A DNA stretch of 64,000 bases from Microbacterium sp. Leaf320 (GCF_001423485.1 NZ_LMOD01000001.1:68617-132616); one strand, 5' to 3'; counted from the stretch's first letter, positions 37,801-45,777 are shown. Program-made: numbers and translations. Notes: generated by a model not told the origin, from the letters alone.

Positions 37801-37894
37801 GGGCGCCGAGGTGCCTGTCGCCGTGATCGCACTGGCGCTGATGCTGATCATCGCCGGTGCGCTGATCGTCCGTCGGCGCCGCGGCACAGTCTGA
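34817..37894 (+). CDS. Cell-wall-anchored lamin-tail repeat protein with propeller domain
   Basis: 1025 residues. A signal peptide (about 1-33) is followed by four lamin-tail domains starting near residues 34, 171, 312 and 440, each opening with an INE(V/I) strand and a (D/E)W(I/V)E motif. A beta-propeller or esterase-like phytase domain runs from about 573 to 850. A Gly/Pro linker and an Ig-like part come next, and then the sorting signal LAATG near 990 with a hydrophobic helix and an RRRR tail. LAxTG is the type used by class E sortases of high-GC Gram-positives. The protein is thus exposed on the wall; its ligand is unknown. AGGAG at 34809-34813 fits ATG 34817. Confidence 0.88.
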   Translation: MSRLHSAAAVTTVCALSAAALLAVPLAATGAESGIRINEVESSGGVPGDWIEFVNTSAVAVDLSGYVVKDNGEDESYTFPDGTLVEPGAYVVIDEGAAGVGDFTFGLGKEDQVRLFDPSAVLVDETSWAAHAAATWGARDVEGTVEWADTSEPTKGAVNVFAADNPLGGSIVINEVDSQPADWVEFYNAGDAPLDISGYEIRDNSDDHRWQFLPGTEIAAGEFLVVAEASIGLVDGIETAFRDPIGIGSADRIRLFDDTGLQIDDTLPWSGHAAIDGDVIAATLARCPDGQGAFVLAYSTPGAANACVMPDVVINEIESNGDTTDWVEVVNTGSTPVDLSGWTVMDGDPVGHAAETTPLPAGTVLAPGSYLVFDQPTDFVFGLGNGDTVTLRDANLNVVDEHVYAAHAAGVLARCADGSGDFVDIGVSTKGLRNACGNPVRINEVESDGGSPGDWIELVNPTASALDVSGIVVKDDDDTHSYVIPAGTSIAAGGYLVIESADLGFGLGDGDSVRVFDGDLLIDSATWGAGHAATTWGRCPDVTGAFAVTAESTKGAANVCAGEIVVSPWPGSADVRVLDTLPTFLEDSSGLDVQETADGTFLWAVDNGDGRIWKLEAHADGSFTQIGGWESGKRVRFQRDAANPGAAGPDTEGITVDGAGSVYVASERDNSAKGVNQNTVLKVDPEAAAGDLVAQQEWDLTSLLPAVGANLGMEAVQWVPDSALDGALFDINTGAAYDSTDYAGHGDGLFFVAVEDNGHVYAFALGADGTATLVSEIAPGLAGVMALDYDSVLDVLWAVCDDGCHGQSAQITLNGTAQPGIAHFARPTGMPDINNEGFATAPASLSVDGQRPVWWFADGFASEALRVGTLPGATEENPGGNPGGTPGAQNPPLPGTALTDANRNGVTVNPAVAARGSQVTVTASGDTAGDRISVWMYSDPVQLASGAASASGALTVTIPTDAALGAHRIAVYSAAGELIGWADIRITELSGLAATGAEVPVAVIALALMLIIAGALIVRRRRGTV

Positions 37895-37912
37895 CACCCG
37901 CATCCTGACACG

Positions 37913-37956
37913 ACGAAGGGGAGGATGCGCGAGAATCCGCGCATCCTCCCCTTCGT
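37913..37956. terminator. Strong bidirectional terminator
   Basis: A perfect 19-bp stem (37913-37931 with 37938-37956) with a 6-base loop lies between the convergent wall-protein gene and the T7SS-type cassette. Confidence 0.9.
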
Positions 37957-37987
37957 GTGTGCTTCAGCGGCAGTGCGCGAAGCGGTG

Positions 37988-38278
37988 TCAGAACCCCAGC
38001 ACGGCGCGGGCGCCGTCGGAGTCCGCCTGGCGGTACTCCTCGGCGAGCCGTGCGGCACGCTCGGCGGAGAGACGCAGGGTGCCCGCGTGCAGGCGCCACT
38101 GCGAGTCGAGCGCCGAAGAACGCCGCGTGTAGGCGTTCTGGGCCTCACCCTCCCAGCGGCTGCGGAGGTCCTGAGAGGTACCCGCGAGGGAGTCGAGCGA
38201 TTCGACGATCGAGGCGGCGGAGGCGGCGCTGCTCGCGGCCGCTTCCGCGAGCCGGTCGGGGTCGACCTTGAGATCCAT
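37988..38278 (-). CDS. WXG100/ESX-like small protein
   Basis: 96 residues, predicted as a helical hairpin with the WxG-type turn RWEGEAQ near the middle. DLKVDPDRLAEAAAS at the start and LRLSAERAARLAEEYRQAD at the end form the two helices. Such proteins are substrates or chaperones of type VII secretion. There is no signal peptide. It is the last gene of a five-gene minus-strand cassette; its ATG follows the previous stop by one base (TGACATG). Confidence 0.8.
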   Translation of the reverse strand: MDLKVDPDRLAEAAASSAASAASIVESLDSLAGTSQDLRSRWEGEAQNAYTRRSSALDSQWRLHAGTLRLSAERAARLAEEYRQADSDGARAVLGF

Positions 38279-38279
38279 G

Positions 38280-38681
38280 TCAGCGCTCCAGTCCGGGGGA
38301 CGGGTACCCGCGCCGCGCATCCGACTTCAGGCTCGTCGCGATGTCGGACTCCTCGCCGAACAGTTCGGCGCTGCGATCTGCGAGCGTCGACATCGCGTTG
38401 TGCTGCGCCTGCGCGATAGTCTCCAGCGTCACCTGGGCCAGAGCCTGCAGAGTGAGCGCTTCGGCGGCGGGGCCGAACTCGAGACCGGCGAGCTTTCCGC
38501 CGACCTTGGCGCGAACGGTGACCTCGCCTCGGGGACTGCGTGCCGACTCGACGAGCGTCTCGACATCGGTCGCCAGTGCCTGAGCGCGTGCCTGGTTCTG
38601 CTGCGCCTGCCGGTTGATGTCGTCGAGCTGCTTGCGGGCGGCCGCGAATCCCTCGTCGATGCCGGATGTGCTGTCGTCCAT
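38280..38681 (-). CDS. YbaB/EbfC-like protein in a T7SS-type cassette
   Basis: 133 residues. An N-terminal coiled helix (ARKQLDDINRQAQQNQARAQALA) precedes a beta region (GEVTVRAKVGGKLAGLEFGPAA) and a C-terminal helix, the YbaB fold order. YbaB proteins bind DNA as nucleoid-associated factors, but actinobacteria also keep YbaB-like paralogs in ESX loci (EspL type), where they serve secretion. The surrounding ESX-like genes favour the second role here. GGGAGA on the minus strand precedes ATG 38681. Confidence 0.75.
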   Translation of the reverse strand: MDDSTSGIDEGFAAARKQLDDINRQAQQNQARAQALATDVETLVESARSPRGEVTVRAKVGGKLAGLEFGPAAEALTLQALAQVTLETIAQAQHNAMSTLADRSAELFGEESDIATSLKSDARRGYPSPGLER

Positions 38682-38692
38682 ATCGTTCTCCC

Positions 38693-39259
38693 TCATTCCT
38701 GCACGGTCACGCCGGTCGGGACCTCGGGCACGTCTCCGGGCCACGACCCGAGTCGCTCGCGGTTGCTGGCGCCCTGATCCTTGTCCTCCATCAGATCGAT
38801 GGCGGCCGTGCTGTACGGCTTCGGCGACGATGTGGAGTCGCGCACCCACCCTGCCTGCGCCGCGGCGGCACCCACATCGAAGCCCCCGCTCGACGAGGTC
38901 CGCACTCTGATGTCGATGCGCGCGTTCGGCATGTAGCCCTCACGTACCGACCACACCGACGACACCACGAAATCGACCAGCGCTGCTCCGTCCGCGATCG
39001 CGAAGCCGGGCTCGACCTCGAGCCCGATCGCGTACCCGGTGTTGCCCTTCACGTTGGGCTTGTCGCCACCGGCGATGTCGGAGACGGTGATGCCGGGGAT
39101 CGACTCGAAGGACTCGCGCAGCTCGGCCAGGGTCTGCCCGCCCGAGGCGGCGTCGTGCGGAATCCCGCTGTCGGAGCCGCCACCCCCGAACGCGCATCCC
39201 GTGAGCGCGAGCACGCCCACGGCGACGACGGAGAGTGCGGACCAGCGCCTAGCGGCCAT
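38693..39259 (-). CDS. Lipoprotein of unknown function in T7SS-type cassette
   Basis: 188 residues. A short signal peptide with lipobox LTGC (about residues 19-22) and a Gly/Ser linker lead to a globular part with no family I recognise. It contains alternating strands (ISV-type VKGNTGYAIGLEVEPGF; RIDIRVRTSS) and one helix. The start overlaps the end of the ESX-like gene by 11 bases, so the two are coupled. It could be a membrane-anchored partner or a protective protein for the upstream product; neither is shown by sequence. Confidence 0.75.
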   Translation of the reverse strand: MAARRWSALSVVAVGVLALTGCAFGGGGSDSGIPHDAASGGQTLAELRESFESIPGITVSDIAGGDKPNVKGNTGYAIGLEVEPGFAIADGAALVDFVVSSVWSVREGYMPNARIDIRVRTSSSGGFDVGAAAAQAGWVRDSTSSPKPYSTAAIDLMEDKDQGASNRERLGSWPGDVPEVPTGVTVQE

Positions 39260-40559
39260 AGTTCATCATGTCCTCGAGTCGGTACTGCATGTCGGACCAG
39301 ATGCTGACATCCGAGATACCTGCGTATGCGGGGTTGGTGTTGCCGGAGAAGCCCATGCTCTCGAGGATCGTCTCGTTGTAGGCCCCGGTGACCTCGAAGA
39401 CCCCGCGGCCGTCGACGTTGCGCAGGCGGAAGGCGACCTCGCCCGGGTACTCCGGATGCCCGGGCTGGGCGGCGATCACGAAGCCGTCGTCGGTGATCTG
39501 CTGAACAGTGATGTCTCCCGCGGTGACGCCGGGGATGCCCATGCCGAACAGAGAGGTCTGGATGGTCTGCCCCTCTCCGGTGAGCTGCATGTTGAGCTGC
39601 GAGTTGTCGCCCTCGCGGGAGGGGAGGAAGACGTGGCCGAACTCCTGCTGCAGCATCTGATTGAGCTGCTCGGTGGTCATGTCGGTCTCGCCGAGGTCGA
39701 ACTGGTGCGAATAGCCCAGGTCGTACTCGCCTTCGAACTCGTGATCGGAACCGGGGTAAGGCGTCGGGCCGGGGTTGTAGGTGTCGCCCATCCCGCCGGG
39801 CGGGATCGCTCCGGGCAGACCGCCGAGCGGGCCGAGGAGCTTGCCAGGGGGGAACTGCTCGAGAAGTTCGCCGAGCAGGTCTTCCAGACGCTGGTGGAAC
39901 GGGATGATCGCGCGGTAGAGATCGGTGGCCAGACGAACCATCTCACGCAGCGCCTGCAGGGCACGATCGATGTTGGAGGTGACCTCGGCGATGACCTGTG
40001 CGCAGTTGTCGGCGAAATCCTGGATCACCTGCGCCTTCTTGTCGAGCTCCCAGGGCCAGCTGCCGAACAGGAGGTCCTTGATGCTGCCACCGACCGTCGA
40101 GAGCAGCTCGAAGCCCGCGCACACCAGGGAACGCATGATCTCGACCGCGCGCACGCACAGTTGAAGCGCCTGACTCATGACCTTCGACCAGTCGGCGATC
40201 GAGTGCGTCGCCGTCTGGAGGACTCGCAGCGATCCCTCCACGACGACCGCGGTGATCCCCTGCACATGGCCGCTGATCTGGGTCAGCGCCTGCTGGTAGA
40301 GCGCGGAGGTCGACTGCACGTCGCCGGCGTAGGTCTCCCAGGCATGGGAGGCCTGATAGAGCCCCGCCGGGTCCCCTGCCACCTGTTCGAGCAATTGCTC
40401 CAGAGGGCGGACGAACTGCATGATCTCGGACGCGAAACCGCTCAGTCCGCCGCCGCAGTCGTCACCGGCTCCTCCGGCCGGAGGGAGCTGGCTGCTCCAG
40501 CTTCCGGAGGCGAGCGAGGATGCGGCGGCGTCCGCCTCGGGGAGGACAGCAGTGCTCAT
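39249..40559 (-). CDS. ESX/PPE-like protein with unrecognised C-terminal module
   Basis: 436 residues. Residues 40-235 look like a long helical ESX/LXG-type domain (helices around YQASHAWETYAGDV and IADWSKVMSQALQL). A Gly/Pro hinge spans 239-272. Residues 273-436 form a separate module: an acidic aromatic patch (EFEGEYDLGYSHQFDLGE), a helix TTEQLNQMLQQEFG, then strands including ITDDGFVIAAQPGHPEYPGEVAFRLRN-type sequence (about 355-381). I recognise no family for this module. Helical leader, hinge and distinct C-terminus is the layout of secreted T7SS effectors, so an enzyme or binding function outside the cell is plausible but unproven. Confidence 0.8.
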   Translation of the reverse strand: MSTAVLPEADAAASSLASGSWSSQLPPAGGAGDDCGGGLSGFASEIMQFVRPLEQLLEQVAGDPAGLYQASHAWETYAGDVQSTSALYQQALTQISGHVQGITAVVVEGSLRVLQTATHSIADWSKVMSQALQLCVRAVEIMRSLVCAGFELLSTVGGSIKDLLFGSWPWELDKKAQVIQDFADNCAQVIAEVTSNIDRALQALREMVRLATDLYRAIIPFHQRLEDLLGELLEQFPPGKLLGPLGGLPGAIPPGGMGDTYNPGPTPYPGSDHEFEGEYDLGYSHQFDLGETDMTTEQLNQMLQQEFGHVFLPSREGDNSQLNMQLTGEGQTIQTSLFGMGIPGVTAGDITVQQITDDGFVIAAQPGHPEYPGEVAFRLRNVDGRGVFEVTGAYNETILESMGFSGNTNPAYAGISDVSIWSDMQYRLEDMMNYGR

Positions 40560-40560
40560 G

Positions 40561-40869
40561 TCATCCCTCCGCGGCGATGCGGTCGAGGTCGGCGCGACCG
40601 GTGTCATCGACGGTGCGGAAGCCCTCGACGGCCTTCTGCACGCCATCGGCGGTGCGCTGCGAGACGGTTCCGACGAATCCGGCTGCGCCCTCGACGACGG
40701 CGCCGATCGAGTTGAGGACCGGAGGGATGAACGCCCCGATCGGGCCGAATGCCATGCCTGGAACGGCTGAGGTGATGCTGCCGCGCGACGACGACAGCTG
40801 TGCTGCCGCCTCCGTCAGTGCACTGCGTGCGGCCTCGTATGCATCGCTGTGGACTTCGATCTCCGCCAT
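40561..40869 (-). CDS. EspC-like/ESX small protein
   Basis: 102 residues, first gene of the minus-strand cassette. The N-terminal helix EIEVHSDAYEAARSALTEAAAQLSS resembles EspC/ESX substrate chaperones. A central hydrophobic Gly/Pro stretch (AVPGMAFGPIGAFIPPVL) and a C-terminal helix follow. It has no WxG motif. One base separates its stop from the next ATG (TGACATG), the same junction used at 38279, which suggests a shared design. It likely acts as a partner of the 436-residue protein. Confidence 0.7.
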   Translation of the reverse strand: MAEIEVHSDAYEAARSALTEAAAQLSSSRGSITSAVPGMAFGPIGAFIPPVLNSIGAVVEGAAGFVGTVSQRTADGVQKAVEGFRTVDDTGRADLDRIAAEG

Positions 40870-41012
40870 CGGTCGAGCTCCCCCCGAAATCTGCGTGTCC
40901 ACCCGTCGGAGCGGCGAGCAGACAGGTTCCACGATAGGTCGGGGGCCCGGCGTTGCCAAGCTCCCGCTCCGGAAGGTCGCCCTCACCCGCGGTCGGTGTC
41001 GGTGGCGCGGCT

Positions 41013-41018
41013 TAGACT
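41013..41018 (+). promoter_or_regulatory. -10 box TAGACT for the UvrD/PcrA gene
   Basis: TAGACT lies 9 bases before ATG 41028, giving a very short leader. The space 40870-41012 is the divergent control region of the helicase gene and the T7SS-type cassette; nothing else is visible in it. Confidence 0.5.
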
Positions 41019-41027
41019 CATAAGGCC

Positions 41028-43493
41028 ATGACCGAAGCCCCCCTCATCGTCCCCGGATCCGTCGGCCCTCGCCCCGCAGGGGAGCAGGGGCAGGACGACC
41101 TCCTCGCCGGCCTCAACCCTCAGCAGCTCGAGGCCGTGACCTATCGCGGCCCCGCGCTTCTCATCGTCGCGGGAGCAGGGTCGGGCAAGACGAGTGTGCT
41201 CACCCGCCGCATCGCCTCGCTGCTGCGGGCACGAGAGGCCTGGCCGAGCCAGATCCTCGCCATCACCTTCACGAACAAGGCTGCGGGCGAGATGCGCGAG
41301 CGCGTCGAGGCGATCGTCGGCGACGCGGCCAGGGGTATGTGGATCTCCACCTTCCACTCCGCCTGCGTGCGCATCCTGCGGCGCGAGGCCCAGCAGTTCG
41401 GATTCACGAAGTCGTTCACGATCTACGACTCCGGCGACTCGCGCGCGCTCCTCAAGCGCCTGGTCAAGGAACACGAGGCGGACGCCTACGGCCTGACCCC
41501 CGCCTCCGTGCAGTCCCGCATCTCGAAGCTCAAGAACGAGCTGTCTGATGCCGATGCCTACGCGCGCCAGGCCAACATGAGCGACCCGGCGGAGCGGATC
41601 TTCGTCGAGCTGTTCGCCGACTACCAGCGACAGCTGCAGAAGGCCAACGCGTTCGACTTCGACGACCTCATCGGGCAGACGGTCTACCTGTTCCGTGCGT
41701 TCCCGCAGGTCGCCGACACGTATCGCCGGCGCTTCCGTCACATCCTGGTCGATGAGTACCAGGACACCAACCACGCCCAGTACGCGCTCATCCACGAGCT
41801 CACCCGGCCGGTGTCCGGCGACGCCCCCGATCCGTATGCCTCGAACGGCATGATGATCTTCGAGCCCGAAACCAGCCCCGAGCTCGCGGGCGCGTCGCTC
41901 ACCGTGGTCGGTGACTCCGATCAGTCGATCTACGCCTTCCGCGGCGCCGATATCCGCAACATCAGCGAGTTCGAGCGGGACTTCCCCGGCGCCCGCGTCG
42001 TGCTCCTCGAGCAGAACTACCGTTCGACCCAGAACATCCTGTCGGCCGCGAACTCGGTGATCGGCAACAACTTCGACCGCAAAGACAAGAAGCTCTGGAG
42101 CGACAAGGGCGCCGGCGACATGATCGTCGGCTTCACCGGGTACTCGCAGCACGACGAGGCCCAGTTCGTCGCCGACGAGGTCGAGGCGCTGCGTCGTTCG
42201 GGCATGCCGTACTCAGAGATGGCCGTCTTCTATCGCACCAACTCGCAGTCCCGCGCGCTGGAGGAGATCTTCATCCGCTCGGCCGTGCCCTACAAGATCA
42301 TGGGCGGCACCAAGTTCTACGATCGCGCCGAGATCAAGGATGCACTCGCCTACCTCGTCGCGGTGGCGAACCCCGCAGACGAGATGGCAGTGCGGCGCAT
42401 CCTCAACAAGCCGAAACGCGGTATCGGCGACGTCACCGAGACCACGATCGCGCGCTTCGCCGAGGAGCACGGCATCACGTTCCGTCAGGCGCTGTCAGTG
42501 CCCGACCAGCTCGGCTTCGGTCCGAAGATCCAGGCGGGGATCGCTCAGCTCGACGCGGTGCTCGCCGAGGCGACCGAGATCATGCTCCCCGCCTCCGGCG
42601 AGGTGCCTGCCCCGACCACAGTCGTCGACGGGCTGAACGTTCTCCTGTCCAAGAGCGGGTACCTCGACGCACTGCGCGCGAGCCGTGACCCTCAGGACGA
42701 GGCCAGGGTCGAGAACCTCGACGAGTTCGTCGCCGTCGCGCGCGACTTCGCTCGCAACAACCCTGACGGGACGATCGTCGACTTCCTCACCGAGGTCGCC
42801 CTCGTCTCGGACGCCGACGACCTCGACGACGAGTCCGGGTCGGTCTCGATGATGACGATGCACACGGCGAAGGGTCTCGAGTACGACGCCGTCTTCGTGA
42901 CGGGTGTCGAAGAAGATCTCATCCCGCACCGCATCTCGGCCGGGGAGCCCGGTGGGCCGCAGGAGGAGCGGCGACTCTTCTACGTGGGCATCACGCGTGC
43001 GCGCAAGCGCCTGCATCTGTCTCTCGCGATGACCCGCGCGCAGTTCGGCGAGGTCTCGGTCGCAATGCCCAGTCGCTTCCTGCAGGAGATCCCCGCGGGG
43101 CTCATCGACTGGCGCCAGTCGCCGGGTGATGTGAACTCGCGCGGCGGAATGCAGTCGCGTGCGCTCAACGCACGTCGTGCCGGCGGCTTCGGCGGTGGCG
43201 GTTCCGGCTCCGGTTCGGGCGACCGTTTCGCGGTCAAGCAGCTGCCGGGTCGTGACTCGCTCAAGCCGCTGTCGACCGCGATGGACAAGTTCCCCAACCG
43301 GGTGACGGCGAAGATGCGCGACAACGGCGACCTCGAGCTGGCCGCAGGCGATCGCATCCGTCACTCCGACTTCGGCGAGGGACGGGTCGACGCGGTCACG
43401 GGTGAGGGCGCGAAGCGCATCGCGCATGTGCGCTTCGATTCGGCCGGACAGAAGAAGCTCCTGATCAAGGTCGCGCCGATCGAGAAGATCTGA
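41028..43493 (+). CDS. pcrA: ATP-dependent DNA helicase UvrD/PcrA
   Basis: 821 residues, superfamily 1 helicase. Walker A GAGSGKT is at 49-55, Walker B DEYQDTN near 240, GDSDQSIYAFRG near 300, and the motif VI region VGITRARKRL near 655. After a Gly/Ser linker the C-terminus (about 760-821) holds a KOW/Tudor-like domain that in PcrA binds RNA polymerase. It unwinds DNA in repair and clears stalled transcription. Full length, all motifs present. Confidence 0.95.
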   Translation: MTEAPLIVPGSVGPRPAGEQGQDDLLAGLNPQQLEAVTYRGPALLIVAGAGSGKTSVLTRRIASLLRAREAWPSQILAITFTNKAAGEMRERVEAIVGDAARGMWISTFHSACVRILRREAQQFGFTKSFTIYDSGDSRALLKRLVKEHEADAYGLTPASVQSRISKLKNELSDADAYARQANMSDPAERIFVELFADYQRQLQKANAFDFDDLIGQTVYLFRAFPQVADTYRRRFRHILVDEYQDTNHAQYALIHELTRPVSGDAPDPYASNGMMIFEPETSPELAGASLTVVGDSDQSIYAFRGADIRNISEFERDFPGARVVLLEQNYRSTQNILSAANSVIGNNFDRKDKKLWSDKGAGDMIVGFTGYSQHDEAQFVADEVEALRRSGMPYSEMAVFYRTNSQSRALEEIFIRSAVPYKIMGGTKFYDRAEIKDALAYLVAVANPADEMAVRRILNKPKRGIGDVTETTIARFAEEHGITFRQALSVPDQLGFGPKIQAGIAQLDAVLAEATEIMLPASGEVPAPTTVVDGLNVLLSKSGYLDALRASRDPQDEARVENLDEFVAVARDFARNNPDGTIVDFLTEVALVSDADDLDDESGSVSMMTMHTAKGLEYDAVFVTGVEEDLIPHRISAGEPGGPQEERRLFYVGITRARKRLHLSLAMTRAQFGEVSVAMPSRFLQEIPAGLIDWRQSPGDVNSRGGMQSRALNARRAGGFGGGGSGSGSGDRFAVKQLPGRDSLKPLSTAMDKFPNRVTAKMRDNGDLELAAGDRIRHSDFGEGRVDAVTGEGAKRIAHVRFDSAGQKKLLIKVAPIEKI

Positions 43494-43507
43494 GCGGTTC
43501 CGCGGGT

Positions 43508-43513
43508 TAGGCT
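43508..43513 (+). promoter_or_regulatory. -10 box TAGGCT for the SseB gene
   Basis: TAGGCT ends 7 bases before ATG 43521, close to a leaderless start. Confidence 0.5.
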
Positions 43514-43520
43514 GGCTGAT

Positions 43521-44681
43521 ATGGCCCTGTTCTCCCGCCGCAAGAAGTCCGCTGACGACGTCGTCGCCGACCAGATCGAGACCCAGACAGAGACCGACGA
43601 CTCTGCCGTCGACGCTCCCGAAGAGGCAGAAGCAACCTCTGAGGTGACCGAGGCCGCCCCGACCATCGGGATCTCCGTGCAGGCGTTCCGCGGTGTGGGA
43701 GCCCAGGCGGGACCCGAGGTCGCGCTCCCCGACCCCGACGCGGCTCCCGCGTCTCCGGCAGCCACCACCGCGCAGGCCCCGGCAGCCACCACCGCGCAGG
43801 CCCCGGCAGCACCCGCCGCTGCGCCGGCTCCCGAAACCGAACGCCGTCTTCCGCTGGCCCCCGCGCTGCCGCCCGAGCAGACCGAGACGGTCGCGGGTAT
43901 GAAGGACAATGTCCTGCTCCGCGAATCGCTCAAGCAGGTCGAGCAGGGTGCCACGAACGATCAGCTCCTCGGGGTGCTGCGCCAGGCACTGCAGGGGCAC
44001 CTGTACATCCGGGTGAACGGCGACGCACGTGCCCAGATCAGCGAGGGCAAGCCCCTGGCCGTCGCCGTGGTCCGTGACGGCGACCGTCAGTTCATGCTCG
44101 CGTTCAGCTCGGCCGCCGCCGTGCGCGACTCGGTGCAGCTCGAGAAGGACCCGACCGCGACGTCGGCCGTCGCCCAGCCGACGACCTCGGTGCTGCAGCA
44201 GGTCGTCTCGGGTGAGTTCGCTGGCCTCATCGTCGACAACGCCTCGGCTCCGCACCGCGTGGTCTTCCCGACCGAACTGCTGCAGAAGGCGCTCGAGCAG
44301 GCCGACGTCGACATGACCGTCAAGTCGATCGTCGCCGCTCCGCGCGAGCAGGACACCGCGGCCAAGCTCGGCGAGGCGCTCGCCACGAAGCGCATGTGGG
44401 TCGCCGTCAACGAGGGCAACCCCAACGGGCAGGTCGGCATCGCCGAGGCACAGACTCCCGACGGCAAGCGGTTCCTGCAGCTGTTCTCGCACCCGCTCGA
44501 GGTGCTCGCTCTCGGCCGCGGCGACCGCCCGCTGCCGTTCGAGCCCGAGCAGCTCGCCAAGCTCCTGTCGAGTCACATCGACATGGCAGGTGTGGTCGTC
44601 GACCCGGCCGGACCCACCATGGTGGTCGAGCGCGACGCCCTGACGTCGGTGCTCATTCTGGCCGTCGACCTCGACGCCTGA
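43521..44681 (+). CDS. SseB family protein
   Basis: 386 residues. The N-terminal 120 are disordered, with acidic then Ala/Pro/Thr-rich sequence containing a 24-base tandem repeat in the DNA. The SseB-type domain follows from about 130 (LRESLKQVEQGATNDQLLGVLRQAL; LAVAVVRDGDRQFMLAFSSAAAV). In enterobacteria SseB enhances serine sensitivity; in actinobacteria the role is unknown. The protein is cytoplasmic and lacks membrane segments. Confidence 0.82.
   Translation: MALFSRRKKSADDVVADQIETQTETDDSAVDAPEEAEATSEVTEAAPTIGISVQAFRGVGAQAGPEVALPDPDAAPASPAATTAQAPAATTAQAPAAPAAAPAPETERRLPLAPALPPEQTETVAGMKDNVLLRESLKQVEQGATNDQLLGVLRQALQGHLYIRVNGDARAQISEGKPLAVAVVRDGDRQFMLAFSSAAAVRDSVQLEKDPTATSAVAQPTTSVLQQVVSGEFAGLIVDNASAPHRVVFPTELLQKALEQADVDMTVKSIVAAPREQDTAAKLGEALATKRMWVAVNEGNPNGQVGIAEAQTPDGKRFLQLFSHPLEVLALGRGDRPLPFEPEQLAKLLSSHIDMAGVVVDPAGPTMVVERDALTSVLILAVDLDA
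43757..43804 (+). repeat. Two tandem copies of a 24-base unit
   Basis: 43757-43780 and 43781-43804 are identical and a partial third copy begins at 43805. They encode an eight-residue Ala/Thr/Pro repeat in the linker of the SseB protein, so length variation would stay in frame. Confidence 0.9.
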
Positions 44682-44709
44682 CGGTCTTCCGCGCGCCGCA
44701 CGTGCGCCC

Positions 44710-44715
44710 TAGGGT
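44710..44715 (+). promoter_or_regulatory. -10 box TAGGGT for the polymerase-domain gene
   Basis: TAGGGT ends 6 bases before ATG 44722. Confidence 0.5.
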
Positions 44716-44721
44716 CGGAGC

Positions 44722-45774
44722 ATGGCCTCAGAACGCGTGACCCTGACCGTCGTCGATCCGGACGGTGAGCGCGAGGTCGTGCTCTCGAGTCCGAACAAGG
44801 TCGTGTGGCCGAAGGTCGGCATCACGAAGGCCGAGCTCGCGGAGTACTTCCAGCTCGTCAGCGCGCCCTTCCTCGAGGCCAACGGCAACCGACCGGTCTC
44901 TCTCGAGAGGTTCCGCGACGGCATGGGCAGCGAGGGCTTCTTCTCGAAGAACCCGCCCAAGGGCACGCCCGACTACGTCGATGCGGTGACGGTCACGTAC
45001 AACAGCGGCCGGCGGCATCCGCAGATCGTGCTGAACCGGCCGAGCGCGATCGTCTGGGCGGCGCAGATGAACACCATCGTGTTCCACCCGTGGGCGTCTC
45101 TCGCATCAGACTCCGACAACCCCGTCGAGCTGCGGATCGACCTCGACCCTCAGCCGGGCACCGGGTTCGCCGACGCGATCCCGGCGGCGCACGCGCTGCG
45201 GGAGGTGCTGCGCGAGGTGGGGCTGGAGGCATTCGTGAAGACGAGCGGCAACCGCGGATTGCACGTCTTCGCCCCGATCGAGCCGACGCACGAGTTCCTC
45301 GATGTCCGCCACGCGGTGATCGCGGCCGGGCGCGAGCTGGAGAGAAGGATGCCCGAGCAGGTCACGATGAACTGGTGGAAGGAGGAGCGCGGAGAGCGCA
45401 TCTTCATCGACTTCAACCAGGCGAATCGCGATCGGACGATGGCCGGTGCCTACAGTCCCCGAGCGCTCCCCGAGGCGACGGTGTCGACGCCCGTGCACTG
45501 GGACGAGCTCGACGGGCTCGACCCCCAGGCGTTCACGGTCCGCAGCATCCCGAAGCGCCTCGCGGAGGTCGGTGACCCGTGGGCGGGGAAGCAGAGTGCG
45601 CCGGGCCGCATCGACACCCTGCTCGAATGGTGGGAGCGCGACCAGGAGGCGGGGCTCGGCGAGCTGTCGTTCCCGCCCGAGTTCCCCAAGATGCCGGGCG
45701 AGCCGCCGCGCGTGCAGCCCAGCAAGAAGGTCGCCGCGAACTGGGACGAGAACGGCGACCCGGTCGACGAGTGA
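44722..45774 (+). CDS. LigD-type polymerase/primase domain protein
   Basis: 350 residues, a free-standing archaeo-eukaryotic primase-like domain as in the polymerase part of LigD. It shows NKVVWPKVGITKAELAEYF at the start, the metal motif RIDLDPQPGTGF with two aspartates, KTSGNRGLHVF and FIDFNQANRDRTMAGAYS. Such domains fill gaps with ribonucleotides during bacterial end joining. The neighbour on the other strand is a DNA ligase, three bases away stop to stop. No Ku gene is present in the window. Confidence 0.9.
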   Translation: MASERVTLTVVDPDGEREVVLSSPNKVVWPKVGITKAELAEYFQLVSAPFLEANGNRPVSLERFRDGMGSEGFFSKNPPKGTPDYVDAVTVTYNSGRRHPQIVLNRPSAIVWAAQMNTIVFHPWASLASDSDNPVELRIDLDPQPGTGFADAIPAAHALREVLREVGLEAFVKTSGNRGLHVFAPIEPTHEFLDVRHAVIAAGRELERRMPEQVTMNWWKEERGERIFIDFNQANRDRTMAGAYSPRALPEATVSTPVHWDELDGLDPQAFTVRSIPKRLAEVGDPWAGKQSAPGRIDTLLEWWERDQEAGLGELSFPPEFPKMPGEPPRVQPSKKVAANWDENGDPVDE

Positions 45775-45777
45775 CCG

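Noticed and set aside
38280-38681. Housekeeping YbaB/EbfC of the dnaX-recR locus
   Set aside because: It has the YbaB fold order but no dnaX or recR neighbour and sits among ESX-like genes, so it is more likely an EspL-type paralog.
42495-44576. A 693-codon minus-strand frame opposite the helicase and SseB genes
   Set aside because: It is antisense to two well-supported genes and has composition typical of shadow frames.
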